This document shows positions 1 to 28,255 of a stretch of DNA of 64,000 bases, piece after piece. The notes below the pieces were generated by a model. That model did not search any database, was not told the DNA's origin, and saw only the letters and a list, made by a program, of their open reading frames with translations. Every line of letters starts with the position of its first letter. Position 1 is the first letter of the stretch. Location of the stretch: contig CM041547.1 in assembly GCA_023238725.1 (NCBI GenBank), positions 22,182,744 through 22,246,743 of the forward strand. Reading direction: 5' to 3'. The DNA comes from Scortum barcoo. Taxonomy: Eukaryota; Chordata; Actinopteri; Centrarchiformes; Terapontidae. The translations under genes and the position numbers were made by a program.

Positions 1-135
1 TGAGGGATGGGATCTGGAGAGGCAAAGGAAAAAAAAGGTGACGCTCAGACAAAAAAAAAAACAATAACGCCACAAATGGTATTATATAGTGATGTCGGAA
101 GCTATCGATACTTATCCGAGCTCGATGGTACTCAC

Positions 136-14682
<14,547 letters not shown>

Positions 14683-15770
14683 CCTTCCCGAAACGGATCT
14701 CTCCTCCCGATATAAGGCAGATCAAGACAGATCAAGTCGCTCCTGCTCCGTGCGTAAAGCCCCGACGCACATCCCAGGCCGGCTGGACGAGGAGAGGAGA
14801 GGTGCGGGAGGGCTGGTCGTGATCTAAAGCCGGGCCCCGCAGGCTACTCCCATGCACTTGTTTGTCATGCGGTCAGGTCCGCGCTCGGAGTGAGAACCGG
14901 CCCAGTCTCCACTCTGTGAGGCCGAGGAGAAAGTACGCGCTACAGCAGCATCACTCAGAGGGGCGCTGGAAAAGACGAGAGAGGTCTGCCCGGTGCCGGT
15001 GATGGGAGAGGTCCACATCCAACCCACCACCACCACCTACCCCCCCACACACCCTGCTATAAATAACGGCAGTTTAAAGCTGCTTGATCCTTCGTAGCTT
15101 ATGCAGCTGGCCAAAAGTGGAGCAGAGAAGAAAGATGTCATTCAGACGCGGACAGGAAGGCTACATTTGCCACGGATTGATTTCTGTAAGAGCAGAGTCT
15201 CAGATATCCCGAGTCAGAATGCCCCGATTGAATCCATTCACTGATCGATATCAGGGACCCCCCTCCTCTCCGCTGCGGCCGTCCAAAAACGCTTTCACCA
15301 TCCTTCCGAGCTCACACATCCCCCTGTTTTTTTCCTCCTCCTTCTTCTTCTTCTTCTTCTTCTTCCTTCTTCTTTTCGAGCCAGGCCTCGTTCGCTCAGG
15401 ATCTGCCTCTCTCTCCCTGTGAGTGTGTGTGTGTGTGTGCAGATGCGGCGTTGTCCGGATAATAATCTATTATCACAACAGCATCAGCAAGAAGAATGGG
15501 TTTTCCAATATCCGGTGCACACTTTGACTCACCCCTCCCCGGCCCTGCATCAGGAGGCAGAGGGAGAGAGGAGGAGGAGGAGGAGGTGGTGGTGCTGCCG
15601 GTGGGGCGGGGGGAGCATCAAAAGGAGCCACGGAGCCTCGGACAGGCCGGGCCGGCGACGCGCCCTGCGCCGGGACAGCTGCTCGGTGCGCCGGAGGAGG
15701 ATCAGCGCGCAGCCCGGGGATCAGTCCTGTTTCCAGAAACAACAAGCATCCTCAGCTGGCCTGGTGGTGG

Positions 15771-15827
<57 letters not shown>

Positions 15828-16300
15828 TCCTGTCTCTCTTTCTCTCTCCCCGCCAGCTATGCTCATGATATCACCGCATCTCCTCCCTCAGCCGGCGCTC
15901 AGCTCTTTCTTTTCTTTTTTTTTCTTTTTTTTTTTTTTTTAATTTTAAATGCTAAAATAATCTCTCAGGCTGTCAGATGTTGCCCGCATCCACAGTGAGA
16001 GTCCATCGTCCACGGGATGCTGTGATCTCCCCCGTATTCCCTTTCTCTTGTCTCCCCACCTCTCTCGCTCTCCTCCTCCTCCTGCTGCTGCTTCTCTCTT
16101 GCTTCCTTCTCCTCATCGGTCAGCATCAGCATCCGGGTTCTCCCTCCCCACCCCTCCCCTCCGACTGTCTCTCTCACCCCACCCTTTTTTTTTTTTTTTT
16201 TTACTACAGCAAAGTTCCTCAGCACGTGATTGGCTGCAGCAGCAGCAGAAGCGCTGTCAGGATGTGAAGAATACCAAGCACCACATGGACCCGGTCAGCA
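14683..16300. promoter_or_regulatory. brsk1 upstream / 5' UTR region, GC- and CpG-rich
   Basis: About 1.6 kb upstream of the brsk1 start with many CpG dinucleotides (dense around 14,680-15,020 and 15,600-15,720) compared with the AT-rich surroundings, as expected for a vertebrate CpG-island promoter. It also carries TTC repeats (15,335-15,370), a long CT tract and T-runs at 15,910-15,940 and 16,186-16,202. No TATA box or precise start site can be assigned. The proline/serine-rich ORFs here are by-products of low-complexity DNA. Confidence 0.5.
15774..15848. repeat. (CT)n microsatellite
   Basis: Nearly uninterrupted CT dinucleotides with a few G and T interruptions, about 1.1 kb upstream of the brsk1 start codon. 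Confidence 0.9.
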
Positions 16301-17261
16301 TCACAGCTGCTCTCTACATGAAAAAAAAAACTGATTCTTAGAAAAGAGGGCAAAAACACGAGTGGGAATATTGTCCTAATATTTCATAAAAAGGGCACAT
16401 GTGCTTAAGCAATCTTTAACTAATGCATGACTCATTCGAATTTAATGTGTGAATTAATGCAGGGCCTATTCTGCATTTCTGCTCCTCACCACTGTGACCT
16501 GATGTGATTAGTCCACACTTGACAGGTCAGTTCATGAATGTTAATCCACAGTCACTTCAGCTGGCCTTCGCATGCAGACATCTACATGTTGCTACACGCC
16601 CTCATTGTCTTTATGGGACATTTAAGGTGGGGGGTATAACAGGATATAATAAATATGATAGTCTACCAGGAGCTGGAAATACAAAAACCCAGAGTACAGT
16701 ATCTCATATTTTATCTTATGTGAGGCTATTATTGGGTTTTCCACCAAGGCTAGGTGCTTCATCATTACATTCTCACAAGGAGAATCATTAAAACACTCGA
16801 AAAAGAAATTTCCATTCAAGGGCCATTTGCTTTTTCATTCATTCATTTGCTTATTGGGGATTTAGACTATTTTATACATTTCATCTGCAGATGCAGTTTA
16901 CTCAGTTGTCATCTGACTATCTCAGAAATGAAGCACCATTGCATCAAGAATCATCATCACTGATAATCCTGCAACAAATGATGTGAATTTATAAGGGATG
17001 TTTACATAAAAATCAAATTTGAAATGAATCAATGAAATTATAATACAGTCCAAAAAGGGACTTTTAAAGGGACTATTTTAACATTCTTACACCCAAAAAA
17101 GATTATTTATTTGTCTTGTGTAACTGCATTTGTTGTTGTTTGTTTTTTCCTTTCTACCAAAGTGTTTGTTTATATTCAGACTGAGATACATTTCATATGT
17201 TTCTTTTCAGCCCCACTTAAAGAGATATGTGTGTGTGTGAATACAATCATCCCACAGCATC

Positions 17262-18412
17262 TGGTAGGCAAACTGGGACTACCTGGGCTTCAGCACTCCC
17301 CTGTGCAACTGGCTGTTAGACTTCCTCACTGAAAGACCACAGTCAGTGCGGGTCGGCAAGAACACCTCCAGCGTCATCACCCTCAGCACGGGCTCTCCCC
17401 AGGGCTGTGTCCTGAGCCCTCTGCTGTTCACTCTGATGACACACGACTGTGTCCCAAGGTCTGCCACTAACCATATTGTGAAGTTTGCCGACGACACTAC
17501 AGTGGTGGGCCTCATCAGAGATGACAATGACCTGGCCTACAGAGAGGAGGTGGAGCAGCTGGTGAGATGGTGTGAAGGCAACAACCTGATCCTGAACGTT
17601 GACAAGACCAAAGAGATCATCGTGGACTTCAGGAAGATCCAGCCCAGCCACGCTCCTCTCCTCATCAACAACTCGGCCGTGGAGGTGGTCAGCAGCACCA
17701 AGTTTTTGGGGGTGCACATCACAGACGACCTCACGTGGTCGGTGAACTCTGCGTCCCTGGTCAAGAAGGGCACAGCAGCGCCTGCACTTCCTGAGACGGA
17801 TGAAGAGAGCCCACCTGCCCCCGCCCATCCTCACTACGTTCTACAGGAGTACTGTAGAGAGGCATCCTCACCAGCTGCATCTCTGTGTGGTGCGGAGGAT
17901 GCACTGCTGCTGACTGGAGGACTGTGAGGAGAGTGGTGAGGACAGCTGAGAAAATCATCGGGAGCTCCCTTCCTTCTGTGCAGGACATTGCCTCTCAGCG
18001 CTGTGTGTCCCGGGCCAGTAAACATCATCAAGGACGCCTCACACCCCCACCATAGGACTTTTTTCACTTCTGCCCTCCGGAAGAAGATTCTGCAGCATCC
18101 GGTGCAGAACCACCAGGTTCAGGAACAGCTTCTTCCCCCTGGCCATCAGACTCTTAAATTCTTAAATCCATAGACTGCACTACTGGCACTTTCAACCACC
18201 GCTTTTTTTTGCATTTTGTTTGCACTGTCTACATTCACTGTTTATATTTTATAGTCTATTACTGTTTATAGGCTTTATTTATTATTTATTTCCTCATTTC
18301 ACTGTCTACATGCTATATATTTTTCATACTGCTGCGAGTAAAATGCAACGAAATTTCGTTCTGTATACATTGTATACCTGAATGACAATAAAGTCTGTCT
18401 AAGTCTAAGTCA
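17262..18412 (+). mobile_element. 3' part of a non-LTR retrotransposon (L2/CR1/Rex1-like), dead
   Basis: The ORF at 17,346-17,927 encodes the end of a reverse transcriptase: SPQGCVLSPLLF, the catalytic FADDT at 17,484-17,498, then KTKEIIVDF and KFLGVHITDDLTW. The frame breaks near 17,765 and pieces continue in other frames (IIKDASHPHH, RFRNSFFPLAIRLL). The element ends in AATAAAG and short AAGTCT repeats at 18,388-18,411, a typical LINE tail. 5'-truncated and frameshifted, so inactive. Clade is inferred from motif style only. Confidence 0.85.
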
Positions 18413-21232
18413 TTGTGTTTTCAGCCGCTTCCAATGTGAACAATTTCCTCTATTAAGATGAATTAAAACACTGTATATAACCTACATATAACAACACTTG
18501 ATTTTGTTTGTTTCTTTTTCTCTCTTTAATATATTTATATTAAACTGGTGACTAATCTTAAGGCCAGGATTTGGATATTAGAGGGTGAGTTAGACATGAT
18601 ATATGTTCTGTATGAAGGTGAATGCAGTGGGATTGTGGTGGAGTGTAGATTTTTTCTTAGTATTTTTCTTCCAAAAAAATTCCATGAAAGTATAGATTAA
18701 AAACACTAAACTGATGAACTATACCACTGGAACAGATCACAGTGTGCACTTAAAATCACTGGGTGCTGCATTGCTGTGATTAAGGTTCATGTTATAATGT
18801 CTGTATGACGCTCGCTCCCAAATCTTAATCCCTTTTTAATCTTAATCTCTTGATACAGTCAGTTTGATGTAGCTCAGATTATCTAATGGTGCCGTTGTTG
18901 ATGGTGAGTATGTAAATCCATGCCTGTGAGTTGATCGCTGTATGAGAGATGGTTTTCTGCATGAACAAGCCAAAATAAGTCATAAACACAGTTTTGTGTC
19001 ACAGATTTATGCTTCCTGTACTTCTTGTCTTCTTGCATATTCTATCCATACATGCACTACAAACAAAAATGTCTATAAGCATCACAATATCAATAAAAAT
19101 GTCTGTGGGTGGTTTTTATTCTTACACAGTGAAGTCAGAAACATACTGTTAACAAGAACACGCTTAAATATCTAAAAATGTTTTCCATGGATGAATCAGT
19201 GAAGTTGTAGTAATTGATGTAAGTACATTTTCTAACCACAGGATGGTGCTGTTATGCCTTTTATCACCTATCACCTATCATTTTTTTCACTGGGTAATGT
19301 TTTTTTCTGGCCACAAGATGGAGGTGTAGTGATTGAAGTTTAGAATGACAGGAGAAGATAACGTACTTATACTGTGTGTAAGCAGCCCTTTACTCTGTTT
19401 TTTATTCATGGACAACTAATGAGACTCATGCTCAGCTAAACATTGTGGGTTATGGACTGCACACATTTGTCTTGTGTTAGTCATGGTATTTAAAAAAAAA
19501 AAAAAAAGTTAAAAATGGGACCAATTGTGCATGGCCAGTGAAGAACACTGAAGTCTCAAGACACTTCTGTCATTGTTTTATCTGGATTCAGTCAGTAAAA
19601 GAGAGCTCCCCTTTGAAAGCCTGAAAAAAATGTTGTGGACATACTGTTTGTTAATTGATTAAAATTTAATGCATTTTTACAACAGTCTGACATCTATTTC
19701 TCAATGACAACAGAAGTGGGGTGCTTCAAATATTTTGTCCAAATCATTTACTCAAAATAGAAGGGAAAAAAATCTGTCTGTCTGTCCTTCAATTATCTCA
19801 ATAACTGTTCATCCAATCGACTTCACACATGATGGGTGTATTTCTGAGGACTCAAGGATGTGCAGTGTTGAGTGTGAAGTTGTTGTTTGGATAAGCAAGT
19901 GTCCTAAATCTGAGCAACATTTGCCTTGAGTTCAACATTGTTTAAATTTGTACCACCGACCATAGAAAGCTGACCTTTCAACAGAGAACATGGTCCAAAA
20001 TGGAGAAAGCTATCGTGGCTTATCAGTTGTGCATCAACTGTACTTAACCTCCTCTCTCAGAGTATAAACTGTTCTACAAAAGAGACTTTTCATGAGCTTA
20101 ATAACAGTCATGAGGTGGGGATAAATGGTACAAATACATCTTCTGAATAAAATTTGTGAATTTATAGGACCTTTCCTATTCAAGCCAAGTTATTGAGCTC
20201 ATAAGTTTACTTACTAACGTTTAGCAAGGATTGTTCAGCTCAGATGATTTTATTTTCACTCTTCAGTAAAAACAATATTGAATGAAACAGTACAATGGCA
20301 AACAAAATGCAGATGGGAAGTACACAGAAGAGTAGAGGGGAATAAGAAAGGAACTGTGGGAGCTATTATGACAGAAAAGTGCTCGTCTAGCCAGCTAGCG
20401 TCCTGGCAGTTAGCTCGCCAATGACAGCAGTTCACAAACTGACTCTGCAAATAGTCACTGCGTCACCTCTACAAGCAAATATGCAAATATAAAAGTTTTA
20501 TCATGCCGTGGTGTGGGCAAAGGGGTGACTCTAGCTGAGGCAATGTTTTTATTTGTGAAACTGTTCTTTTTTGTGAGAAAAAATATACTGCCACCCAAAA
20601 ATCAATACACAGCGGTATCTTAGCAGTACATCTCAAAACAAGAAGACCTACATTTAAAAGCTTGTGGACATGTTTGTTATCAAATATTCTGAACACAATC
20701 ACATAATTTCTGATAGTTTTCAGGTTTCTTATCTTTATTCCAGTATCAAGTGAGACCTGCAAACAGAAATGAACGACCTACAGCAGTAAATAATTAGCCA
20801 TGAGTATATTTTTCTCTTCTTTTCTGATACCTTTATGTGACAACATGCCACGGCTGTGTGTTTCAATAGGGGTTTTGAGTTTGTTGAGGAGTTAGTAAAA
20901 CATTAATACGTTATGTTCCATTGTGGCATTTATTAAAGGAGATTTCATCTGTGTACAACTTGCACCCAAGTCACTCCTCTTACACACTCACAGACAAACA
21001 TGCACTGCCATACCTCCCCCCACCCTTTACCCCTTACCCTTTAGGCTCTGCTCTGCTGTGTCAGACAGAAATATTGTATCTCCTCTTCCCTCAGTGGAAT
21101 CTCGATCAGGCCTTTAGCCTGACGCCCCCACCGCTGAGGTGGTTGGACATGATATATCCGATGTCAAGTGCAGAGCGGTGCAGTTTGTCAGTGTGTTCAT
21201 GTGACTGCAGCATGTGCTGCCATGTTATGTAA

Positions 21233-21264
<32 letters not shown>

Positions 21265-22544
21265 AACTAATGGTTGATGATACAGTTTGTTGTACTCTGC
21301 AGGGGTCCTTAGAGAAAGCTAAAGATTACAGTCTTACAGTCAAAGTGTCCTCACAAGCATGTGTGTGTCTGTGTGTGTGGTTTGTTCTTTCACATGTTTA
21401 TACCAGGGGAACATTCCTGGAAACATAGCTTGCCTGTTTAGACAGGTTACATACGCTGTGTGCACACACGTTACATCACATGTGAACACCTGGACTGTCT
21501 CATACCAGTCTCTTTGCGTCCACTGCAGGTCATTTTAACTATATAATTAGCCAAATGCACAGTGAGTTTTAACTCAAGGCTCCCTCTTGTGTTCATTATA
21601 GGCCATTTAAAATTGAGAGCAATCCTACCTGAAATTCTAACCAATTTTTATATAAAGATGTACTTTGAAATTGGTCATATTGGTTGGTATAAAATTAAAT
21701 CAAATTTTGCTGTAATACACACTCACTCCTTTTGTACAGTTTTATACATAACACTTATAAGTGTACAAAGTGTTATATAGTGGCTTTAAATGTATACCTC
21801 TGACAGCCAGGCTCTGACTGAAAGCAGAGGACAGGCTAATCTGGGAATGTGTGAGTGCGATGCCAAAAGGAGTTCAAATTTACCCTCTGGAACTGGATTA
21901 GGACAGCCAGACAGACAGCTGACGGTATTGATGTCCATTTGTGAGTGCACGTTTCTGTGTGTGTGGCCTGAGCATTATCTCTTAGTTGGATTTCTTTAGG
22001 AAATATTACTTTGAATGCCTTTCAGCAGTGCCTCTTGTCTATGCACATTTTCAGAACAGACTGATTTGCAATGTGCATTAACCCCTGATGGTACATGCTA
22101 ATGGACATGTGTACATGTGACGGTATACTGAATGCTACTGTACTAAATGTGCAAAAGGTGATTGCATCATTTATATATAAAATGGTTATTCATGTCAAAA
22201 CTGGTCATTTAGATAGTTAGCAGCAGAATGTATATCAGTAAATGTTTGAATTACACAGCTGACTGCTTTAGTTTTATGCCATGTTTGCTTTAGGTAGCTT
22301 ACTGAATAGTGTGCTGCTCTTCAGTATGTCTTCAGCAATCTGTACGGTGTTCATGTCTCCTTGCTCAATCTTCTCTACCTTAACCTCAGATGTTTTTTTC
22401 CTTTGGTTTATTTTCTGTGGAAAGAAATATATCCTTACTCCCACACACTGACATGGTACAGACACACAAAACTAGGATTACAGATGCACAGTCAAAGACA
22501 CTGTTCCAAATGAAACACAAGAGGACAAAACTCAGTTTGCTTTT
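18413..22544. other. Intergenic, no gene seen
   Basis: AT-rich, stop-rich DNA on both strands between the LINE and the 3' end of the CHCH gene. Contents recognised: A-runs at 19,492-19,507, short repeat debris near 19,230-19,330, a GT microsatellite at 21,237-21,264, and one orphan exon-like ORF at 22,270-22,412 on the minus strand (see findings). None of the other short ORFs shows coding character. Confidence 0.6.
21237..21264. repeat. (GT)n microsatellite
   Basis: Perfect GT run in intergenic DNA. Confidence 0.93.
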
Positions 22545-24087
22545 ATACCAATTATTTGATACTTTTATTTCCATTTATAAGTATTCATCTCAAGTCGACA
22601 ATTTACATTACAGCCCATCTGCTCTATGGAATTGTCTACAAGTCGATGCGCTGCATGTCAGTCATAGAGGGAGAAGGGGAATGGCGGTAAGACAGAGGGA
22701 CACCAGATAAGCCTAAAACAGGGGGAGGACAGGGGGTGGAAACTGTGGTTGCTGCCACCAGATCCCAAATTCAGCCAGAATCAACACAGTGTTTGTCACG
22801 CCATGATCACCATCACCATCATCATCGCTGTTGTCATCATTCAGTCCAGTGCTGTTGTGCAGAAGGGAATGCTGGGAACTTGGAGGACTCAGTGCAGTGG
22901 ACCTGGAAGAGAAAAGAGAGAAATGAGTGTGGGATGAAGATGGAATGAGGGAAAATGCCTCATTTCCAACAGTGTTAACATGTGATCTGGATCTGAATAC
23001 ATTATCTGGATCAGAGCTGAAACCAGAAAGTTGTCTAATCAATTAGTGGACCGACTCTAAGCAACTATTTTTTATAAACACTTTCTAAACAGTGTTTTTA
23101 TAAAAAATTCTATTCATTTTCCAGCAGAAATAGAGAAAATATAACATTTTCAGTTTCTTATATGGTATGCCTCTCTTAACAGTCATATAGAACAGTAAAC
23201 ATGTTTAGTACTTGTGGTGAAACACAAAACATTTGAAAATGTCACCTTGGGCTCTGCAAAGCTGTGATTGCCATTTTTGACATTTCTTTCACCAAATCAA
23301 TTAATTAAAATATAATCAGCAGATTAATTGCCAATAAGTAAAAAGTCATTAATTCATGTCCTTCACCTGACACTAATTTCATTTTTGTTATCTCTGATCT
23401 CTGCCTGCATTGTGATTAGATCTTTTTATGCACACCAGTTAGATGGGGTTAGGGTATGATCCCACACAGGTCAAGGGGAAAAAAAAAAAAAAAAAATCAC
23501 TTTTCATTTTTAGATCACTTTTAGTGAGAGAACACTTGCTAGCAACTGCTGCTACTTGTAGTTTTTGCAGGGCTTGCTTTAGCAGTCAGGAACAGGTGGA
23601 GTTATAAGACCTTCTGATTAGCTTGGTGGATATTGGTCTCACTGTATGGATTGCAGTTACACAGAATAAGTAAGGCAGAAAAGACACAGGTGTTCCTAAT
23701 AACAGTCATGTATCCCAGTAAGCTGTGACAGTGTGCCAGCATGTACAACACCAGGACCCTGAAACTGAAGCAGCTAAATGGGATTCATCCATCATTCATT
23801 TGATCTTTACCTGTGCTCTTCCCACCGTGACATGCCAAAACGCCTGCTGCTCTGTAAAGATTTAACTCTGCTGGAAATTTTATGTTGCAAATGAAGAAAA
23901 TGGCATCAACTGCCAATCAACCTCACACCCAGAACCACTCTGATGAACGGATCAGCACATTATGTAATATCCTTACATTTGAGGTTGGAGGACGACTCCT
24001 CATGACGTCCCCTCAGTTGCACTCTTCACACAAGCGGCAAAGGCCTCCATCAGATCTTTGCAGCCCTCGCCTGCCTTCTCGGCCACA
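22545..24087 (-). other. 3' exons and 3' UTR of the CHCH gene
   Basis: After the stop at 24,000 a donor (GTAAGG) lies at 23,976. A 41-nt exon at 23851-23811 has a CAG acceptor and GTAAAG donor. A terminal exon begins at 22,902 behind a strong pyrimidine tract and TCCAG, and ends after AATAAA (complement of 22,564-22,569). The stop is only 23 nt from the first junction, so these would be non-coding exons that do not trigger decay. The splice sites are clear; linkage to the CHCH gene is inferred from order, strand and phase. Confidence 0.45.
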
Positions 24088-25968
24088 CTGGAAAAATGAA
24101 TGACACAGTTAATGACAAGATCACAGTCGAGCCAGCACCATAGCATTTCATTTCACAAATAGTTGTCCTGTTTAAATGTCACCGTTTCACACAGATGGCA
24201 TGCGGGTTGGAAATGGAAGGAGGACTGACACAGAGCTTTAGTCTAGCTTGTGTCAGCAGTCTGGGACTCAATTCAGTCCCAGTCCAACTAATTCTGTTGA
24301 CAAGACAGACGCTTGTTTCATGTGCAGGTTTTAGGGGCAGAAAGAGTTAAATGCAAGCAATAATATCACTGCAGTCTCATTTCTGTCTCTCCATTGGCAG
24401 AGGATAGATAAGGACAACTAAAGGATGGAACAGGTGTGCAGATCACTTGGAGGATTTTCCTGCTCTTCAAGATTATATATACACAGAAATGACTAATACG
24501 TCAGGGTACTAAGTGTACTTCATCAATGTAAGATCAACCTGTTTACAAAGTTTGATCCGGACCACTCTCATCACTAAAATAAATGGACATCCGGTGAAAA
24601 TATCAACATATGATGACTTCTATAAATTTGACATGCAACAGCAACAAAGACAGCAAAAACCCCAACGAAGAATGAATGAGGGATGAGACAAAAGAGGATA
24701 GCAAATGAGAGAGAGGGGGGAGGAGAGAGCGCAGATTATTTCAGGCTCCCATGCAGGAGAAAACACAGCAGCCGACACTGCCACAGAGCATTAGGGTGAT
24801 GGAGTGAGAGAAGGGGGAGGGGGGGGCAGAGGGAGGAGTGAGGAGACCGAAAGCCATGTGGATGAACCCATCTGTTTGATAGGACACCAGAAAGGGAGGG
24901 AGGTTGCGTGATAATGTGGAGACGAGAGGACACAGAGGTAGGAGGGAGAGCCCAGAGGAGGAGGGGTTTCATCATACATGAACGTAAACCCATCCTTTAG
25001 CTCCTCCTATCGCTTCATGAGGTCCGGACATCCCTCTGTTCTGCTTTTCCTCCAATCATCCGCTCAACCCATTGAAGAGCACATCAAACCCCCCTCCTCC
25101 ATTTTACTTTTCTGCTCACCACTAAAATTAAAAAAAAAAAAAAAATCCAGTATCTGATAGTATTAAATAAAAAGGCTGATAAGGTGTTTCTGGTGTGAAC
25201 AGAAACCCTTCAACGTATAATCATCACCTTTCTCTTTATGAGTTGTCATTGTTAGTGACAGTGTCTGACAGTCCTGTGCAGCATTCAGTCCTCCACACAG
25301 GAAATAATTCATACATGTAATCCAGTGTACAATTGAGCGACAGAACACCATTTTGGGCAATATGATTATTCACATTTTACCAAGAGTTAGAGGGGAAGAC
25401 CACTCATATCTAAATATAAAGCTGACACCAGGAGATGGTTATCTTAGCATTAAGACTGGAAACAGGGGAACTGGCTAGCCTGGCTCTGTCCAGCACCTCT
25501 AAAATGAATTACTCTGTGATGTCCTGTTTTTTTGGTGTAAAAAGACTTCAACCTTTCAGCACACCATTTGCTAAGGCTTTGTATTTAGCATACAGGAGCA
25601 GTGACTTCCTGGAGTCCCCGCCGGTTGCCTGGCAGTCTCACAGTGACGATAAAAACTAAAGCGAGGCGTTGCTGAACAAGCAGTTAGCTGAACTGTGGGG
25701 TCCATAATGACACGACTCTCACCATAATGAGCTTTGTGTGATCACTTAAAAAAACGCACAACCCTGTGGAAGGAGGTACAGTGAACATCTAAGAAGCAAC
25801 ACCATAAAATTACAGCATCACAGTAAATGTGATATAACTTATCTGCATGGGGCTATCTCTGCTGCATTCTCTTTGGATTGTGGCAGGGTGCCTGTTAGTG
25901 ATGTAACACACAGCTGGCTGTTGCAGATTATCACTCAGTGCTTTACTTTGCCAGGAGGGATAGAGCGA

Positions 25969-26008
<40 letters not shown>

Positions 26009-28221
26009 AAAAATGGGAGCCATCGAGTTTGTGTCACTGCAAGCATGCATTTCTGGTGGCGGGCTTGAGTGTGTGCTTCAACTCAGTCAATGAGTGCTTA
26101 TGTTTGAAGCGCGGCTCTGATGACCCAGCGTCAGTGCGGCAGAGAGTCTAACCACCCCCGGGGAGGTGTGTTGTCAGATAATCCTGCCACAGCCCCACTG
26201 GTGCACCAGAACACACATACACACACACGTATTTCTCAATCTCTATCCCAAGAGGAGCTGACTGAACTGAGGTGGAGGGAGGAGTCATATTGACAAAGCA
26301 GTTGCCACACTAGTGTAGCCCAAAGAAGACTACCATTGAAATGTCATAAATCAGTGAGGGCTGGCTTTATTATGCAAAAAGGGTAATAGAAAACCTCTTG
26401 AGAGACACACTACGTACTATAAATGTGGCCTCTCCACAAATTGATATTTTTCTAAATAAAAAGCACAGTTCTGATTCATCCTCGGATAAAAATGTGTCCT
26501 TTATTTTAAATGCAAGACCATTACCTCCCAAAAACTGACAGTTCTACAGATTCCCTCTCATCTAATTCTACATTTTCAAATCTACACCGTCCTGACACAT
26601 GTGCTTACATGTATACAGTATAACGAGCACAGAGGGGGATTACAGTAAACATCAGAGTGGGCCGGTCACATGTACAGGCCGAGGAGGGAGAAGAGCCGAT
26701 GACATCACCGCCACCGCAGCCATCACGCAGTCTCCTGAGAGAAAGCACAACTCTGAGCAAGGTCACGTTACAGGGTCATGGGGCAAAGCTGGGTTGTCAT
26801 GGCGATCTGGGGCAGGTCCCAACTTAGGCCTGAATATTAAGACTCAACAGAATTTTTAGATTATGACACAAAGTGTCTAATATTCAGTTTATTGTGTCGA
26901 CCACGACCTGCACAGTGTATAATCTAAGCAGACCTAAGCCGCTGAGCACTAGTTGCATCCCGATGCAGTGATGTCAGCACGTCCGGGTCTGATTGATCCC
27001 CACTCAGGCTGGGTGGGAGGGTGACGTCGGACTCCCGTCTTGGGCACCATCAGGAAACAAAGGCTGAATTATTTAGACTGCAGGCTGTAGTCTGCCCTCT
27101 GGGACAAACATGCATAATAGATCACTCAGCAGGTACAGCGGTAAAAGGTGATGTCGACGCCAAACATTAGTCCAGAGATCACATGAATAAGGACGAGTGT
27201 GCTGTGTCATTTTCTAGTGGGAAGCACATGTGAATCAAAGTATCCCTGGGCGCCTTAGGGTTTCCTCAGACCTTTTGGTTTGCGACTACTTGGGACAAAG
27301 TAATGTAATGTAGGCTGTTATTGATCACACAGCCCCTGAGGTTTAAACTGAGACCCAGCAGGTGGAGAACTGATGCTTTAGGCAGTGGCAAAGTTCACAG
27401 GCATTACATTTAATTCACTGAGACAATTATTTGGCTTTTTGAATAATAAGGGGGCCCATCTTTGAAAAACCCAGAACACACCTGTTACACAACATTTACT
27501 TGTGTTCTAAAGGTATTTTCAGACTCTCAGACCTCTCTGGAGGAAAAGAAATCCTGTCTACTGCATTGGATTTTTAACTCATTTCACAAGGAACAGGAAA
27601 TAATCTATTTGCTCATTTTGTACAAAACTGATCATAATATATTTCTGATCATATTTTATTTCATATGAAAATACACAATACAATGCAACATTAATAGACA
27701 TAGCTGATAATAAAGGTTTTTATTTCATGTTGTACAATTGAGACATGTACATCTACCATCTCTGTTTGGCTCAACTTGAAAAACTAATTCAAGTTCTTTT
27801 TTCTTTCTAGAATTCCCTTCAGAACAACTGTATGCTTATATAAGGACCCTCTGGGTTTTTCAAAGATCACTGACTCTCCTCTTTAAAAAACAAACAAAAA
27901 CATACACACAAAAAAAAACAAAAACAGATGCTTAGCTTTGTGACTTGTATGTAATGCTAATACATGAGACTCATGAGGTGATGGTACGGACAATCAAAGA
28001 AATCTAACATTAAGTCAATAGACCAGGATTCATGATGGATGGTGCAGGATGGGTAGTTAAGGGCACACTGGTGCCAGTGTGACAACTACAGCACAGCTCT
28101 CACATTACTGACTTTTTCCTGAGTCACCAAATTCCATGTAGAAAAACAGAACGGTTTCCACTGGCCAGAATGTACATACATGTCTGCACATACAACTGTA
28201 GGCAATCAGTATCAGAGAAAG

Positions 28222-28255
<34 letters not shown>

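Noticed and set aside
15084..16341. Pro/Ser/Arg-rich ORFs of 95-149 codons
   Set aside because: Low-complexity CT, TTC and T-run DNA in the brsk1 upstream region; mutually overlapping in several frames.
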